Shown piece after piece: positions 1 through 13,587 of a stretch of DNA of 64,000 nucleotides. The notes under the pieces are model-generated. The model ran no database searches. It was not told where the DNA came from and saw only the letters and a program-made list of their open reading frames with translations. The translations under genes were made by a program, and so were the position numbers. Source of the stretch: Arachnia rubra (GTDB lineage Bacteria; Actinomycetota; Actinomycetes; Propionibacteriales; Propionibacteriaceae); NCBI RefSeq assembly GCF_019973735.1, contig NZ_AP024463.1, positions 1-64,000 on the forward strand, written 5' to 3'. Numbering within the stretch: position 1 is the stretch's first letter; every line of letters starts with the position of its first letter.

Positions 1-19
1 TGCCGGTTTTTGGTTTCGA

Positions 20-55
20 ATTTTGAGAACTCAACAGCGTGCTTTAAGTCAATGC
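20..55 (+). promoter_or_regulatory. rrn leader motif upstream of 16S
   Basis: The stretch TTTTGAGAACTCAACAG followed by a T-rich run resembles the boxA-like leader element found before actinobacterial rRNA genes. The rest of the leader to about 295 is very G/T-rich and holds no gene. The rrn promoters are probably partly or wholly left of the window. The assignment rests on motif resemblance only. Confidence 0.5.
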
Positions 56-295
56 CAATTTTTTTTTGCAGTGTCTGCTGGGGTGATGCTCTGCCTGGTT
101 TGTGGTGGGGTGTTGTTTTGGTGGGTGTTGTTTTTGGGGAATGGATCCTTTTTTGGGTTTGTTTCTTGTTTTTTCCTTTGATTGATGGCCCCTGATTGTG
201 TGTTGGGGGTTTGTTGGTGATTGGGTTCTTTGTTGATTTTTTGGTGCCTGGTGGGTTTGGCCTGTTGTGGGTTGGGTTTTGCTGGGTGTTGTTTT

Positions 296-5145
<4,850 letters not shown>

Positions 5146-5174
5146 ACAACACACACCCACAACTGTGCACTAAC

Positions 5175-5208
5175 CGCATCCACTATAAGGTATCCCAAGA
5201 AACACACC
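5175..5208 (+). other. 3' arm of the 23S precursor processing stem
   Basis: Reverse complement, with small bulges, of 1979-2011 in the 16S-23S spacer. It lies between 23S and 5S, where the 3' arm of the precursor helix is expected. Confidence 0.75.
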
Positions 5209-5265
5209 ACCCCCAACCCAAAAAGGCAGGGGGGCTACAACTTCACACTATAGACTTGGTTGCCG

Positions 5266-5387
5266 GTTTGTGACGGTGGTCATAGCGAACAGGGAAACAC
5301 CCGGACCCATCCCGAACCCGGAAGTTAAGCCTTTCAGCGCTGATGGTACTGCACACGCCAGTGTGTGGGAGAGTAAGACACCGCCGA
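5266..5387 (+). rRNA. rrf: 5S ribosomal RNA
   Basis: About 120 bases with conserved 5S blocks: GGTGGTCATAGCG at the 5' side, ACCCGGACCCATCCCGAAC, GGAAGTTAAG, and a 3' side AAGACACCGCCGAAC that pairs with the 5' end. It sits about 120 bases after 23S, as in a standard rrn operon. Ends are approximate. Confidence 0.93.
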
Positions 5388-5412
5388 ACAACCACAACCA
5401 CAAAATTTCATC

Positions 5413-5450
5413 GAAGCGGTCCCCATACCTCCGGGTATGGGGACCGCTTC
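5413..5450 (+). terminator. rrn operon terminator hairpin
   Basis: A perfect 17-bp stem GAAGCGGTCCCCATACC with a loop of about 4 bases, followed by TCATTTCTAT. It lies just after 5S and is a convincing intrinsic terminator for the rRNA operon. Confidence 0.9.
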
Positions 5451-6417
5451 TCATTTCTATGAGGCTTATGACCAAAATCTAGGGCCAAGAAATAGTCTCA
5501 CGAACCCTCACCCGCCAGGACCCGGAGGCTTATTCAGCAATGCTGCTGAGTCCTTGCAACCTACGGCTGACAAGGGGAGATGTCGCGGATGGAGCGATTC
5601 ATAAATAACCCTCCCGGAACATCCAGACGCCACCACAATTCAGGCTTCGGCAAAACCGCGAGCAGCGCATCGTACATCAAAGACGACTCCTGGCTGGGGT
5701 CTGCGCCTCGATCCTTCACTAGATCTCTCAGCCCTGACGGCGGAGACTCGACGAGCAGTGGGTAGCCTGCTGCGGCAAGGCAGTTCTCGGCGGCGCAGGA
5801 GTCTTGGACTTAGGGGATTGTCACAAGCACGGACAACTTGGCGTTGACAACGAGTCTCGTCACGGCAGAAACCGCCTATTTGTCGCCGGTCCTAGCCTGT
5901 ATCTCATCCTGGGGTCGGGGAGCTTGATCGCGGCGTCGGTGCGTGCGTGTTCGGATGCTTCTGTGAAGCCGCTGGACAGCCTGGGACTGTGCACGCGATG
6001 GCCTGGGTCGTGTTTTGCCTGGTGTCTACACAGCCTGTATCCGGTGGGGTTGCTTCCCGCCTTGGTTTGCATTCGTCGTGAGGCCGACATCCTGGGCAGG
6101 CATACCACCGCCGCCGCCTGATTTCCTGCCGTGCTGCCTCTGACCATGGCTGACCCGATGCCGGGATCCTGTAAGCCTGGATCTTGTAAACTACATACCC
6201 AAAAGGGATGGAATCTCCTGAAAACCTCTATAGACTTAAAGCCCAGGCATACAGGATGTCTGGGACGCGGTTAGGCAAGGGAGCCTCGTATGGATTTGGT
6301 CTCTGGCCCTGGGGAGGGTGCCGCATCGATAGCATTGCTTCGCGCGCTGAAAGCGGGCGATCTCTTGGCGTGGGGGGCCGGGGAGCCTGAGCTTCGCCAC
6401 TTTGACGAGGAGAGACG
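5451..6417. other. Long intergenic region without a supported gene
   Basis: Nearly 1 kb between the rrn terminator and the kinase-like gene at 6418. Both strands have only short open frames with no recognisable motif, no ribosome-binding site and no consistent codon bias. I see no tRNA, IS end or long repeat. It may hold decayed sequence or the promoter of the following gene. Confidence 0.6.
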
Positions 6418-7224
6418 ATGAGCTTCCACAAGACCGGCAGTCCAGCGGCCATCGCTACGGAGGTCACAGGTCTGTTCTGGCTGGCAGAGGCCCCCAAGGG
6501 GGCTGCTGTGGCTGAGGTGGTGAACCGTGGGCAGTCGTGGCTGGAGACTCGCCGGCTCACCCCTGGGATTCCCGACATTGAGGACGCCGCCCGTTTCGGA
6601 CGCGGACTCGCCTACACGCATGCCGCTGGCGCCCCGCACTGGGGAGCGCCCCCACCGGGGCTGAGAGAGACGGATGCGCGCCTGGCGGAGCTTCCCGCGC
6701 CGGTCAGCACCACCCCGCGTTGGGAGTGCTGGGGCGAGTTTTACGCCGAGGCCAGGCTCCGTCCCTACCTGCGGCTGGCCGATGTGCCCCGCGAGGCCAG
6801 GCTGGTGCTGCACCGCGCCATCGACCTGGTCGCGGAGGGTCGTTTCGACGCCCCGCAGCCGGCGCTGGTCGGAGACGTCGCCAGGATCCACGGTGACCTT
6901 TGGGCGGGGAATGTGATGTGGGCGGTCACACCTACCGGCACTAGGGGAACGCTGATCGATCCGTCAGCTCACGGCGGGCATGCTGAGACCGACCTGGCTG
7001 AGCTGGCTCTCTTCGGCGCCTCGAACCTGGACGCCATCATCGCCGGGTATCAGGAGGTCAGTCCCCTGGCCGACGGGTGGCGGCAGCGGATCGCGGTGCA
7101 CCAGTTCCACATGATCCTGGTGCATGCGGCCCTTTACGCCGGCAACTACGTGCACCAGGCACTCACCCTGGCTCGTCGCCTGCGTGGCGACGCAGAGCGG
7201 AACAGACGCGATCTCGCGAGCTGA
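6418..7224 (+). CDS. Fructosamine/ketosamine-3-kinase family protein
   Basis: A 268-residue aminoglycoside-phosphotransferase-fold kinase of the fructosamine-kinase family. These enzymes phosphorylate sugars attached to amines on glycated proteins or small molecules, leading to deglycation in the cytoplasm. The catalytic loop IHGDLWAGNVMW is present. The following metal-binding stretch IDPSAHGGHAETDLAELALF keeps the family pattern DP..GG..E.D.A. The start is well set by GAGGAGAGACG before ATG 6418. The gene stands alone and converges with the large gene on the other strand across a shared hairpin. The family is clear; the exact substrate is not. Confidence 0.85.
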   Translation: MSFHKTGSPAAIATEVTGLFWLAEAPKGAAVAEVVNRGQSWLETRRLTPGIPDIEDAARFGRGLAYTHAAGAPHWGAPPPGLRETDARLAELPAPVSTTPRWECWGEFYAEARLRPYLRLADVPREARLVLHRAIDLVAEGRFDAPQPALVGDVARIHGDLWAGNVMWAVTPTGTRGTLIDPSAHGGHAETDLAELALFGASNLDAIIAGYQEVSPLADGWRQRIAVHQFHMILVHAALYAGNYVHQALTLARRLRGDAERNRRDLAS

Positions 7225-7240
7225 TCGCTCACAGTCGTGA

Positions 7241-7268
7241 CTCCCGCGGGTCAGCCGACCCGCGGGAG
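7241..7268. terminator. Hairpin between convergent genes
   Basis: A 12-bp GC-rich stem (CTCCCGCGGGTC and its complement) with a 4-base loop, 16 bases after the kinase stop and 9 bases beyond the stop of the gene on the other strand. It has no U-run on either side, so it probably works as a bidirectional hairpin terminator. Confidence 0.6.
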
Positions 7269-7277
7269 GGGGCGTGA

Positions 7278-10200
7278 TCACCGGGCCTGAGGATAATCCT
7301 CAGGGGGGATGCGTACGCTGGCGGGATAATCGTCATCTGGGTCCATGACGGCGATGTTGTCGTCGATGGGGTCGACGTCGGTGTAGTCGTCTTCGAGACT
7401 GATCGAGAGCTGCTGGTTCCTCGGCTCAAGGGGACTGCGCATCACCCCGTCACGCTGCTCCGGCATTCTCAGGCGGGCGGCAGTGGCCAGGTGTCCGGCA
7501 TGCATGTCCAGCCTCAGAGTTTGCTCTGCCGCGGATGGCTCGTCGACCTCGGTTTCGTCGTTCAGTTCTGCCGGAAGCGGCTCGCCTGCATCAATGAAAT
7601 GAGGTGTCGCATGGGGCACGGGGCTGCCGGCCCATGACCCGGGGCGGGCGGGGTCGTGGTGTTCCGCGGCCTCGTCGGCAGATGGTGGGGCAGTGCGCGC
7701 GGTGGTCGACTCGTTGTGAGTCACCACGGGGTACACCTCACTGGTGGGGATGTGGTGCTCCATCTCGGGTTCGGCGATGGGAGCGGTGCGGGGCGCCAGG
7801 TCACGGAACACCGCCGTCAAAGGGGTGTAGTGGGCCATGGGCTGCGCACCATTCACAGCCGGTGAGGGTTTGAGGGGGTCGGCTGCCAGCTCAGTGGGCT
7901 CCGCGGTGCGGTGTGCCGCCTCGTAGATCGCGACCGGTGGAGCAACCTTCCGCGGCGTCTCGGGGGCCTCGCCGGGGTCCTTGATCGCGGGAATCAGGCG
8001 GGTCTCGGTCTGCTCCTCGAAATCCGGGAAGACATGCTCGCGGGTTTCCTCCTCGCGAGCGGCCGCCGCCTCTGCGGCCTCCCGGTACTCGGCCCGCTGT
8101 GCCACGAACTCTGAGAACTCGGTGAAGACGGGCTCCGGGATTAAAGGCACCAGGCGAGGCCCGGTCTGTTCCTCAGGTCTCGGGCCAGCCGGGTCCTGGT
8201 GGGTCACCGCCGGGATCTCGTGGGTTGGGCGCTTGACGCCGGGGGCCGCCTGCCCGGTCTTCTCCGCCTGTCCGGCCTCCTCAGCGGCCGATTCCCCAGG
8301 ATCCCCGGATTCCCCAAATTCTGTGGGATCCGCGGGTTCTGCTGTCGTGACCACGTCCTCAGGTCCGGCAGGGGCTGTGGGGACGGACTGCTCTCCGGTC
8401 TTGGGCTCCTCGGTCTCCGGGGCCGCTGCTGCGTCCTGGTGCTCATCAGGCCTGGGATCGGCGGACGACGTGGCAGCGTCCGCCTTGCCGGTGTTCTCCG
8501 CGTTCTCCGCGCGTTGGCTGGCGTCGTGCTCTGTGATGCTGTCCGGCTGCCCGGCGGTGTCCTTGGCTCGCTTCTGCACGGCCTGTGCATTGGCGACCGC
8601 CTTGGCGGGTGCCTCCTCGGGTGACGGTGCAGCCTGCTGCTCGCCGCCCTCCTTAGCCACCTCGTTCCCGGTGGTCTCTGCTCCAGTGTTTTCGGGGCTG
8701 TTTTCCTCGGCTTTCTCAGCAGTTTCGAGATCGCCTACCCCTGCTTCCTCACATGGGGCCGCCTCGGGCTTTTCGGCGTGGCTGGTTTCCCCGTCCTCAT
8801 GCTGTCCGGCCGGGGCTGCCTCGGATTCCACGACGCCAGTCCCGGAGCCTTCAGACTCGGTGTCCTCAAGCTCTGCGCTGTCTTTGTCCTCGCGGTTTTC
8901 GTCCCTGGCCGCCTCGGCTTTCTCAGTCTCCCCTGAATCAGATTTCCCGGATTCGGCAGCCTCGGGTTTCTCAGCCTCAGAATCCTTCGTTCCCGATTCC
9001 CTGAGGCCGGTCACATCGGTCTTCTCGGACTCACCGGAATCCTGGCCGGTGATGATTTCGCCTGACTCCTCGGCGGTGTCGGGGACTTCTGGTTTCTCTT
9101 CCGCGGACTTCTGCCTCTCGGAATTCCTGGAATCCTCAGCAGCTGTCCTGGATTCCTCGGTCTCCTCCGGAGCCTCAGGCTCGGGAGCCTCGTCCTGCTG
9201 GGCGGGTGCCTCCTGCGCAGCCTGCTCCCGCTGTTCCTCCTGCTGCGTGCCCGGGAGAGCATCGGAGGCGGATCCGATCGGCATGTCAGCAGCCTCGTTT
9301 TCGCTGCCGATTGCCTGCCAGGGTTCCTCTTTGATGACTGTGGTGGTCTCTGGGACGCTCTCCTGTGCGGTGTCCTCGGTGTCTTGAGTCTGTGGTTCGG
9401 GTGCATGCTCGTCGGCTGTGATCGGCATTTCGGTTCCGCTGCCGATTGCCTGCCAAGGCTCTTCCTTGATGACTGCGCTGGTTTCTGGGACGCTCTCCTG
9501 CGCGGTATCCCCGGCCTGCTCCTCGGGCGCGGATTCCCCGGCCTCCGGCGTCGTGCCGGCTTTGGCCTGCTCACGCTCGGCATCGATTCGGGCCTGGCGT
9601 TCTTCGTGCTCGGCGTCAAGTAGCGCCTGGAGTTCTGCGGTTTCGCGGCGGGCCTGCGAGAGCTCGTCCTCCAGGGATTCAATCCGGTCGAAAAGACCCG
9701 GCATCGTCTTGTCCCAGGCCGCGGTGGCGCGGTTCTCCAGACGGGCCATGTCGATTTCCTGCTTGTTGATCTGCTCCTCAAGCTCGACGACCTGGCGGTG
9801 GGCTTCCTCCGCCCTGGTGATGTGCTGTTCGGCCTCCTGGGCCTTCGCCTCGGCTTGGGTGGCGCGGTCCTCGGCTTCGCGGGCGATCTGGCTGGCCTCG
9901 GCAGCCCGGCTCTCTGCCTCCGAGAAGCGCTGACCGGCCTCTTCGGCCTTCGCCTCGGCCTGGGTGAGACGCTCCTCGGCCTGGGTGACGCGCTGACTAG
10001 CTTCCTCGGCCTTCGCCTCGGCCTCGTGGGCGCGCTGGTTCGCTTCCTCAAGTTTCGCCTCGGCCTCACGGACCCGAGCTTCGGCCTCGTTGGCCCGCGA
10101 CTGCGCCTCCAGCAGCCGCGAGTCCAGGGCAGGCTGGGGAGTTGGAGCCGGGGTGTCGTTGATGATCCGCGGGATCATATGCGTCTCGATGGTGGACTCG

Positions 10201-10763
10201 TCCGAGACGGTCTGGTCGTTCAGATAGTCGGGCCGCTGGGCGTTGTCCTCTGCGTCCTCTGCCCTGGCCGCCACGGGGGCTGCGATGTCCTGAGCCGCCG
10301 GCGATAGCTCGTCCGGCTCACCCGAGATGGTGTCATCGCTCAGGGGATCCGGCATCGACCTCGCCGGGACGGCCTGGGGCGCTGCCGCCGGATCGGCTGA
10401 TGTGGCCGGGGCGGTGTACAGCGCCGGATCAGGCGCGAAGGGCGACGAGTTCGACTGCGGCGCCATCTCCTGCGCCTCAGCCACTGGCTGGGCTCCCGGC
10501 GTGGCGGCCACCATGAGGGGGGCCGTCTGGGTCGCGGTGAGCGGAGACTCCTGTTCCTCCAGCTTGCGGGCGGCGAGCGATTCCGGCTGTGAGCCGGCGG
10601 CCCCCGGCGCGGCGGTGGATGGTGTCGCCGCCTCAGCGGCTGCCTTGGCTGCTTTTGCCCGGGCGGAGCGTTTTCCGAGCATCCAGCCCAGGAACAAAGC
10701 CAAACCCGTGCATACGAGCAGTATTGCCGCCAGCTGAATAATTAGCGAAATATGTCCGTTCAT
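7278..10763 (-). CDS. Membrane-anchored coiled-coil and acidic low-complexity protein
   Basis: About 1161 residues, not assigned to a known family. A single N-terminal membrane segment (residues about 6-28, ending GWMLGKRSAR) is followed by an Ala/Pro-rich linker. Residues about 220-400 form a long coiled coil of heptad-like EAEAKAEEA repeats. Several hundred residues dominated by Glu, Ala, Ser and Pro follow, probably disordered. A unit around VIKEEPWQAIGS occurs twice. ATG 10763 is preferred over GTG 10769 because AAAGG lies 5 bases before it. The start is coupled to the OmpA-domain gene just upstream, so the two probably act together at the envelope. Function unknown; a scaffold or polar organiser is a guess. 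Confidence 0.75.
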   Translation of the reverse strand: MNGHISLIIQLAAILLVCTGLALFLGWMLGKRSARAKAAKAAAEAATPSTAAPGAAGSQPESLAARKLEEQESPLTATQTAPLMVAATPGAQPVAEAQEMAPQSNSSPFAPDPALYTAPATSADPAAAPQAVPARSMPDPLSDDTISGEPDELSPAAQDIAAPVAARAEDAEDNAQRPDYLNDQTVSDESTIETHMIPRIINDTPAPTPQPALDSRLLEAQSRANEAEARVREAEAKLEEANQRAHEAEAKAEEASQRVTQAEERLTQAEAKAEEAGQRFSEAESRAAEASQIAREAEDRATQAEAKAQEAEQHITRAEEAHRQVVELEEQINKQEIDMARLENRATAAWDKTMPGLFDRIESLEDELSQARRETAELQALLDAEHEERQARIDAEREQAKAGTTPEAGESAPEEQAGDTAQESVPETSAVIKEEPWQAIGSGTEMPITADEHAPEPQTQDTEDTAQESVPETTTVIKEEPWQAIGSENEAADMPIGSASDALPGTQQEEQREQAAQEAPAQQDEAPEPEAPEETEESRTAAEDSRNSERQKSAEEKPEVPDTAEESGEIITGQDSGESEKTDVTGLRESGTKDSEAEKPEAAESGKSDSGETEKAEAARDENREDKDSAELEDTESEGSGTGVVESEAAPAGQHEDGETSHAEKPEAAPCEEAGVGDLETAEKAEENSPENTGAETTGNEVAKEGGEQQAAPSPEEAPAKAVANAQAVQKRAKDTAGQPDSITEHDASQRAENAENTGKADAATSSADPRPDEHQDAAAAPETEEPKTGEQSVPTAPAGPEDVVTTAEPADPTEFGESGDPGESAAEEAGQAEKTGQAAPGVKRPTHEIPAVTHQDPAGPRPEEQTGPRLVPLIPEPVFTEFSEFVAQRAEYREAAEAAAAREEETREHVFPDFEEQTETRLIPAIKDPGEAPETPRKVAPPVAIYEAAHRTAEPTELAADPLKPSPAVNGAQPMAHYTPLTAVFRDLAPRTAPIAEPEMEHHIPTSEVYPVVTHNESTTARTAPPSADEAAEHHDPARPGSWAGSPVPHATPHFIDAGEPLPAELNDETEVDEPSAAEQTLRLDMHAGHLATAARLRMPEQRDGVMRSPLEPRNQQLSISLEDDYTDVDPIDDNIAVMDPDDDYPASVRIPPEDYPQAR

Positions 10764-10765
10764 GA

Positions 10766-11488
10766 TCACCTTTCCCCTCGACGCACGAACGTCACTCGCC
10801 GGTTCGCTTCCTGGCCTTCTTCTGTTGCATTTGATTGTGTCGGCTCTGTGTCGGCTTTCCCGACGGGCACCAATTGATCGCGATTGGCCCCCGCTGCGAC
10901 GAGGGCATCGACCACACGCTGAGCGCGTTTTTCTGACAGCTCTTTACGGAAAGCCGGGGAGCGGCCATTGTCGGTATGCCCGTCGACCTCAATGGTGACA
11001 TCCGGATTGGCCTGGAGCCAGAGTGCCAGCTCAACAATTTTGGAGCGCTGACCAGATGGGACATCGGCCTCCCCACCCTCGAAATGCACCACCGGGTTGG
11101 GCATCTCGCCGGTGGTCGGGGTCGGCGAGGGACTGGGCGACGGGGTCGGTGACGCCGTCGCTTCCGGGGTGTCTGCGGTGGTTGGCGTGGGCGCCGGGGT
11201 GCTCTGTGAGGGCGACGCCGCGGGCAGTGAGGCCGCGTCTGCCTCGACCCGGACCACTCCTGGTACGTCGAGCACCAGGTTCACTGCCTTTCTCAGCTGT
11301 TCCTGGTTGCTGGAGGCGACGGTGGCGCTGAGACCTGAGAAGGTGACGGTGGCGTCCACGCCCTCGGCGGCCAGGACCCGGCTGGCCTCCTGAGTGAGTG
11401 TGTGCTCCACCAGCAGAGTGCCTCCCACGGCGCTGATGGCCACGAGCGCGGTCAATCCTGCGGCCACGGCCACTACAGTTCCCTTCAC
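10766..11488 (-). CDS. OmpA-domain envelope protein
   Basis: 240 residues. Order: N-terminal membrane anchor (about 3-25), a short alpha/beta segment that resembles a BON-type domain (about 35-90), a Pro/Thr/Ser-rich linker (about 95-125), and a C-terminal OmpA-like peptidoglycan-binding domain. The domain is recognised by VEVDGHTDNGRSPAFRKELS-like residues and by RAQRVVDALVAAG and NRRVTFVRR. The architecture recalls the mycobacterial ArfA-type proteins. It likely sits outside the membrane and contacts peptidoglycan. Its stop is at the start codon of the coiled-coil gene, so the two are translated together. Confidence 0.85.
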   Translation of the reverse strand: MKGTVVAVAAGLTALVAISAVGGTLLVEHTLTQEASRVLAAEGVDATVTFSGLSATVASSNQEQLRKAVNLVLDVPGVVRVEADAASLPAASPSQSTPAPTPTTADTPEATASPTPSPSPSPTPTTGEMPNPVVHFEGGEADVPSGQRSKIVELALWLQANPDVTIEVDGHTDNGRSPAFRKELSEKRAQRVVDALVAAGANRDQLVPVGKADTEPTQSNATEEGQEANRRVTFVRRGER

Positions 11489-11596
11489 GGCACCTCCGAT
11501 GCTCTTGCGGACCCGACCTTAATCCCTTGTCGCCTCATCTTAGGTATCCAAGGCAGTTTCGCTGAACGTTTTTCTGGTCGCACACTAACTTTCGTC

Positions 11597-11616
11597 TGGA
11601 ATCATCTAGTATTCCA
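11597..11616. promoter_or_regulatory. Imperfect palindrome between divergent operons
   Basis: TGGAAT and ATTCCA flank an 8-base centre in the 250-base gap between the OmpA-domain gene and the roadblock gene. The centre includes a TAGTAT that could be part of a -10 element. It is a possible shared operator, with weak support. Confidence 0.3.
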
Positions 11617-11737
11617 CTTCGAGGGAAGAGCCACAAAGGGGATAACATGTCCGCCAGTGTGATCAGCCAAGGACTCAGCATGGAGGCGCTCTAGCGTGAC
11701 ATATCCAACGACGCCGGAAGAACCGGAAGGAAGCGCA

Positions 11738-12127
11738 ATGGACGGAAAATACGGCAGCAGCAAGCACGGCGACCTCCAGCTGGTGCTCAGTTCCATCAGG
11801 CGTGCCATCCCCGAGCTCCACGGCGTCATGATCGCCTCGCAGGACGGTCTCGCCATCGCCCACGACTTTCCCGAGGCCGATGCGGAGCGCGTCGCTGCCA
11901 TGGCTGCCACCGCCCTGGGTCTCGGCAAGCGCATCACGGAACGCACCAACATGGGCGAGCTGGCGGAGTCCGTGATCCGCGGCAGGGAGGGATACCTGGT
12001 GGTCTATGGCGCCGGCGACGACGCGGTGCTGGTGATGAAGGGTCCGATAGACGCCAACCTCGGCCTGATGCGCGTCGAGGCCCGGGTGGCGGCGGTGGAG
12101 ATCAAACAGCTGCTGACCAGGGCCTGA
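11738..12127 (+). CDS. Roadblock/LC7-domain protein
   Basis: 129 residues forming one roadblock/LC7 domain. The family includes MglB and actinobacterial regulators of small Ras-like GTPases. Typical features are the LQLVLSSIRRAIPELHGVMI opening helix and strand, a central GLAIAH, a helix rich in A and M (AERVAAMAATALGLGKRI), and the closing hydrophobic strand DDAVLVMKG. ATG 11738 is preferred over an in-frame GTG at 11696 because GGAAGG lies 7 bases upstream. It precedes the globin-like gene by 2 bases, so they are co-transcribed. No GTPase gene of the usual partner type is adjacent, which is unusual. Confidence 0.85.
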   Translation: MDGKYGSSKHGDLQLVLSSIRRAIPELHGVMIASQDGLAIAHDFPEADAERVAAMAATALGLGKRITERTNMGELAESVIRGREGYLVVYGAGDDAVLVMKGPIDANLGLMRVEARVAAVEIKQLLTRA

Positions 12128-12129
12128 GT

Positions 12130-12711
12130 ATGCAGTCGATGCTTCAGATCGCGCAGGAGGCGATCAGCCAGATCCCGTTGCAGCGGCGTCTTCGCGACGA
12201 CGACCATGAGATCATCCAGCGCCACCACCAGGAGCTGCTGGCCCTCGGGCCCGCGGTTGCGCAGTCCTTCGAGGAGGTTCTCTACTCCCAGCTCACCTCA
12301 GGGGCGGGGATGCCGCGGGAGAGCCTGGAGCGCTGGTGGCGGCGGACGATCGACGGACCACTTGGCGACGACTACTTCTCCCGGATGGCCTTCACCGGTC
12401 TCGTGCACGTGACCCAGGGGGTCACGAACCCGATGATGCTGGCGATGTCGGACCACGTGGTCCAGCTGGTCGCCGACGCGGCCGCGTCCTTCCAGCCCTC
12501 CGACGCGGAACGCCGCGAGCTGCTCGCCGCCGTCGGGAGGGTCGCGGGCACCGTCCGCGCGGTCGTCGCCTGGAGCTACGAGCAGGCCGTCAGCGCCGCG
12601 CTCTACGAGGTGGCGGGCATACCCGCGGCGCTGCTGACCCGCCTGCGCGACCAGGAGGTCACCGCCGTGCTCGGGAAGGCCCGCGCTGAGCTTGGGACGC
12701 TTGGGACGTGA
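12130..12711 (+). CDS. Protoglobin/globin-coupled-sensor-like protein
   Basis: 193 residues, all-helical, with the layout of a protoglobin sensor domain. A long helix contains EEVLYSQL. Then come a W-rich turn (LERWWRRTIDGPLGDDYFSR) and a helix GLVHVTQGVTNPMML whose His is at the place of the proximal haem ligand. Further helices follow, and no output domain is attached. It would bind haem and sense oxygen or redox state, possibly signalling through the roadblock protein encoded 2 bases upstream. The globin assignment is by pattern only and moderate in strength; haem binding is inferred. Confidence 0.6.
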   Translation: MQSMLQIAQEAISQIPLQRRLRDDDHEIIQRHHQELLALGPAVAQSFEEVLYSQLTSGAGMPRESLERWWRRTIDGPLGDDYFSRMAFTGLVHVTQGVTNPMMLAMSDHVVQLVADAAASFQPSDAERRELLAAVGRVAGTVRAVVAWSYEQAVSAALYEVAGIPAALLTRLRDQEVTAVLGKARAELGTLGT

Positions 12712-12762
12712 GGGCCGCCGCCCAAGGTTCCCCCGCCGGCGCCGAGGGGGTAATTTGATGCC

Positions 12763-13545
12763 ATGCGAGTGCGATCCGATGTGCATGCCTGGCTGACCGA
12801 CATGGACGGTGTCCTGGTGCATGAGGAGCAGGCGCTCCCGGGGGCGCAGGAGCTGATCGAGCAGTGGACCCGCTCAGAGACGCCGTTCCTGGTGCTCACC
12901 AACAACTCGACCTTCACCCCCCGCGACCTGTCCGCGCGGCTGCGGGACTCCGGGCTTGTGGTGCCGGAGGACCACATCTGGACCTCAGCGCTGGCCACGG
13001 CCACCTTCCTGGAGCAGCAACAACCCGGCGCATCGGTGTACGTAATCGGCGAGGCCGGCACCATCACCGCGCTGCACGAGGCTGGTTTCGTGCTCACCGA
13101 CCGGAACCCGGACTTCGTGGTCATCGGGGAGACCCGGACCTACTCCTTCGAGTCCATCACCCGCGCCATCCGGCTGATCGACGCGGGGGCACGGTTCATC
13201 ATCACCAACCCCGACGCCACCGGCCCGAGCACCGACGGGGTGCTGCCCGCCACCGGCGCCATCGCGGCCCTCATCAGCGAGGCCACGCAGAGGAAGCCCT
13301 ACGTGGTGGGCAAACCCAACCCGATGATGTTCCGCTCCGCCCTGAACCGCCTCGGCGTGCACAGCGAGCACACGGGCATGATCGGCGACCGGATGGACAC
13401 CGACATCGTCGCCGGGATGGAGGCTGGGCTGCATACAGTCCTGGTGCTCACCGGGATCTCCACCCGCGAGTCCGTCAAGAGGTTTCCCTTCCGGCCCAGC
13501 GAGATCGTCGCGGGCGTGCACGAGCTGGTCGGTGAGGTGTCCTGA
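12763..13545 (+). CDS. HAD-IIA family phosphatase (NagD-like)
   Basis: 260 residues of a class IIA haloacid-dehalogenase hydrolase. Motif I is DMDGVL with nucleophile D13 and acid D15. Motif II is LTNNST, the motif III lysine lies in VGKPNPMMF, and motif IV is GDRMDTDI. The region between motifs II and III is the large C2-type cap. Relatives dephosphorylate small sugar or nucleotide phosphates, often as housecleaning enzymes; the substrate cannot be read here. The start ATG is set by the DMDGVL spacing. The gene stands 50 bases after the globin-like gene and may be read through from it. Confidence 0.88.
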   Translation: MRVRSDVHAWLTDMDGVLVHEEQALPGAQELIEQWTRSETPFLVLTNNSTFTPRDLSARLRDSGLVVPEDHIWTSALATATFLEQQQPGASVYVIGEAGTITALHEAGFVLTDRNPDFVVIGETRTYSFESITRAIRLIDAGARFIITNPDATGPSTDGVLPATGAIAALISEATQRKPYVVGKPNPMMFRSALNRLGVHSEHTGMIGDRMDTDIVAGMEAGLHTVLVLTGISTRESVKRFPFRPSEIVAGVHELVGEVS

Positions 13546-13587
13546 CCCCGGCTCTTCACACCCCAGTTTTTCAAGTGCCCTAGTTTT

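Noticed and set aside
5451..6417. Protein-coding genes between the rrn terminator and the kinase-like gene
   Set aside because: Only short frames without RBS, domain or codon bias; left as unassigned.
7981..9387. A 468-codon plus-strand frame opposite the coiled-coil gene
   Set aside because: Ser/Ala-rich shadow of the Glu/Ala-rich gene on the other strand; no start signal and no domain.
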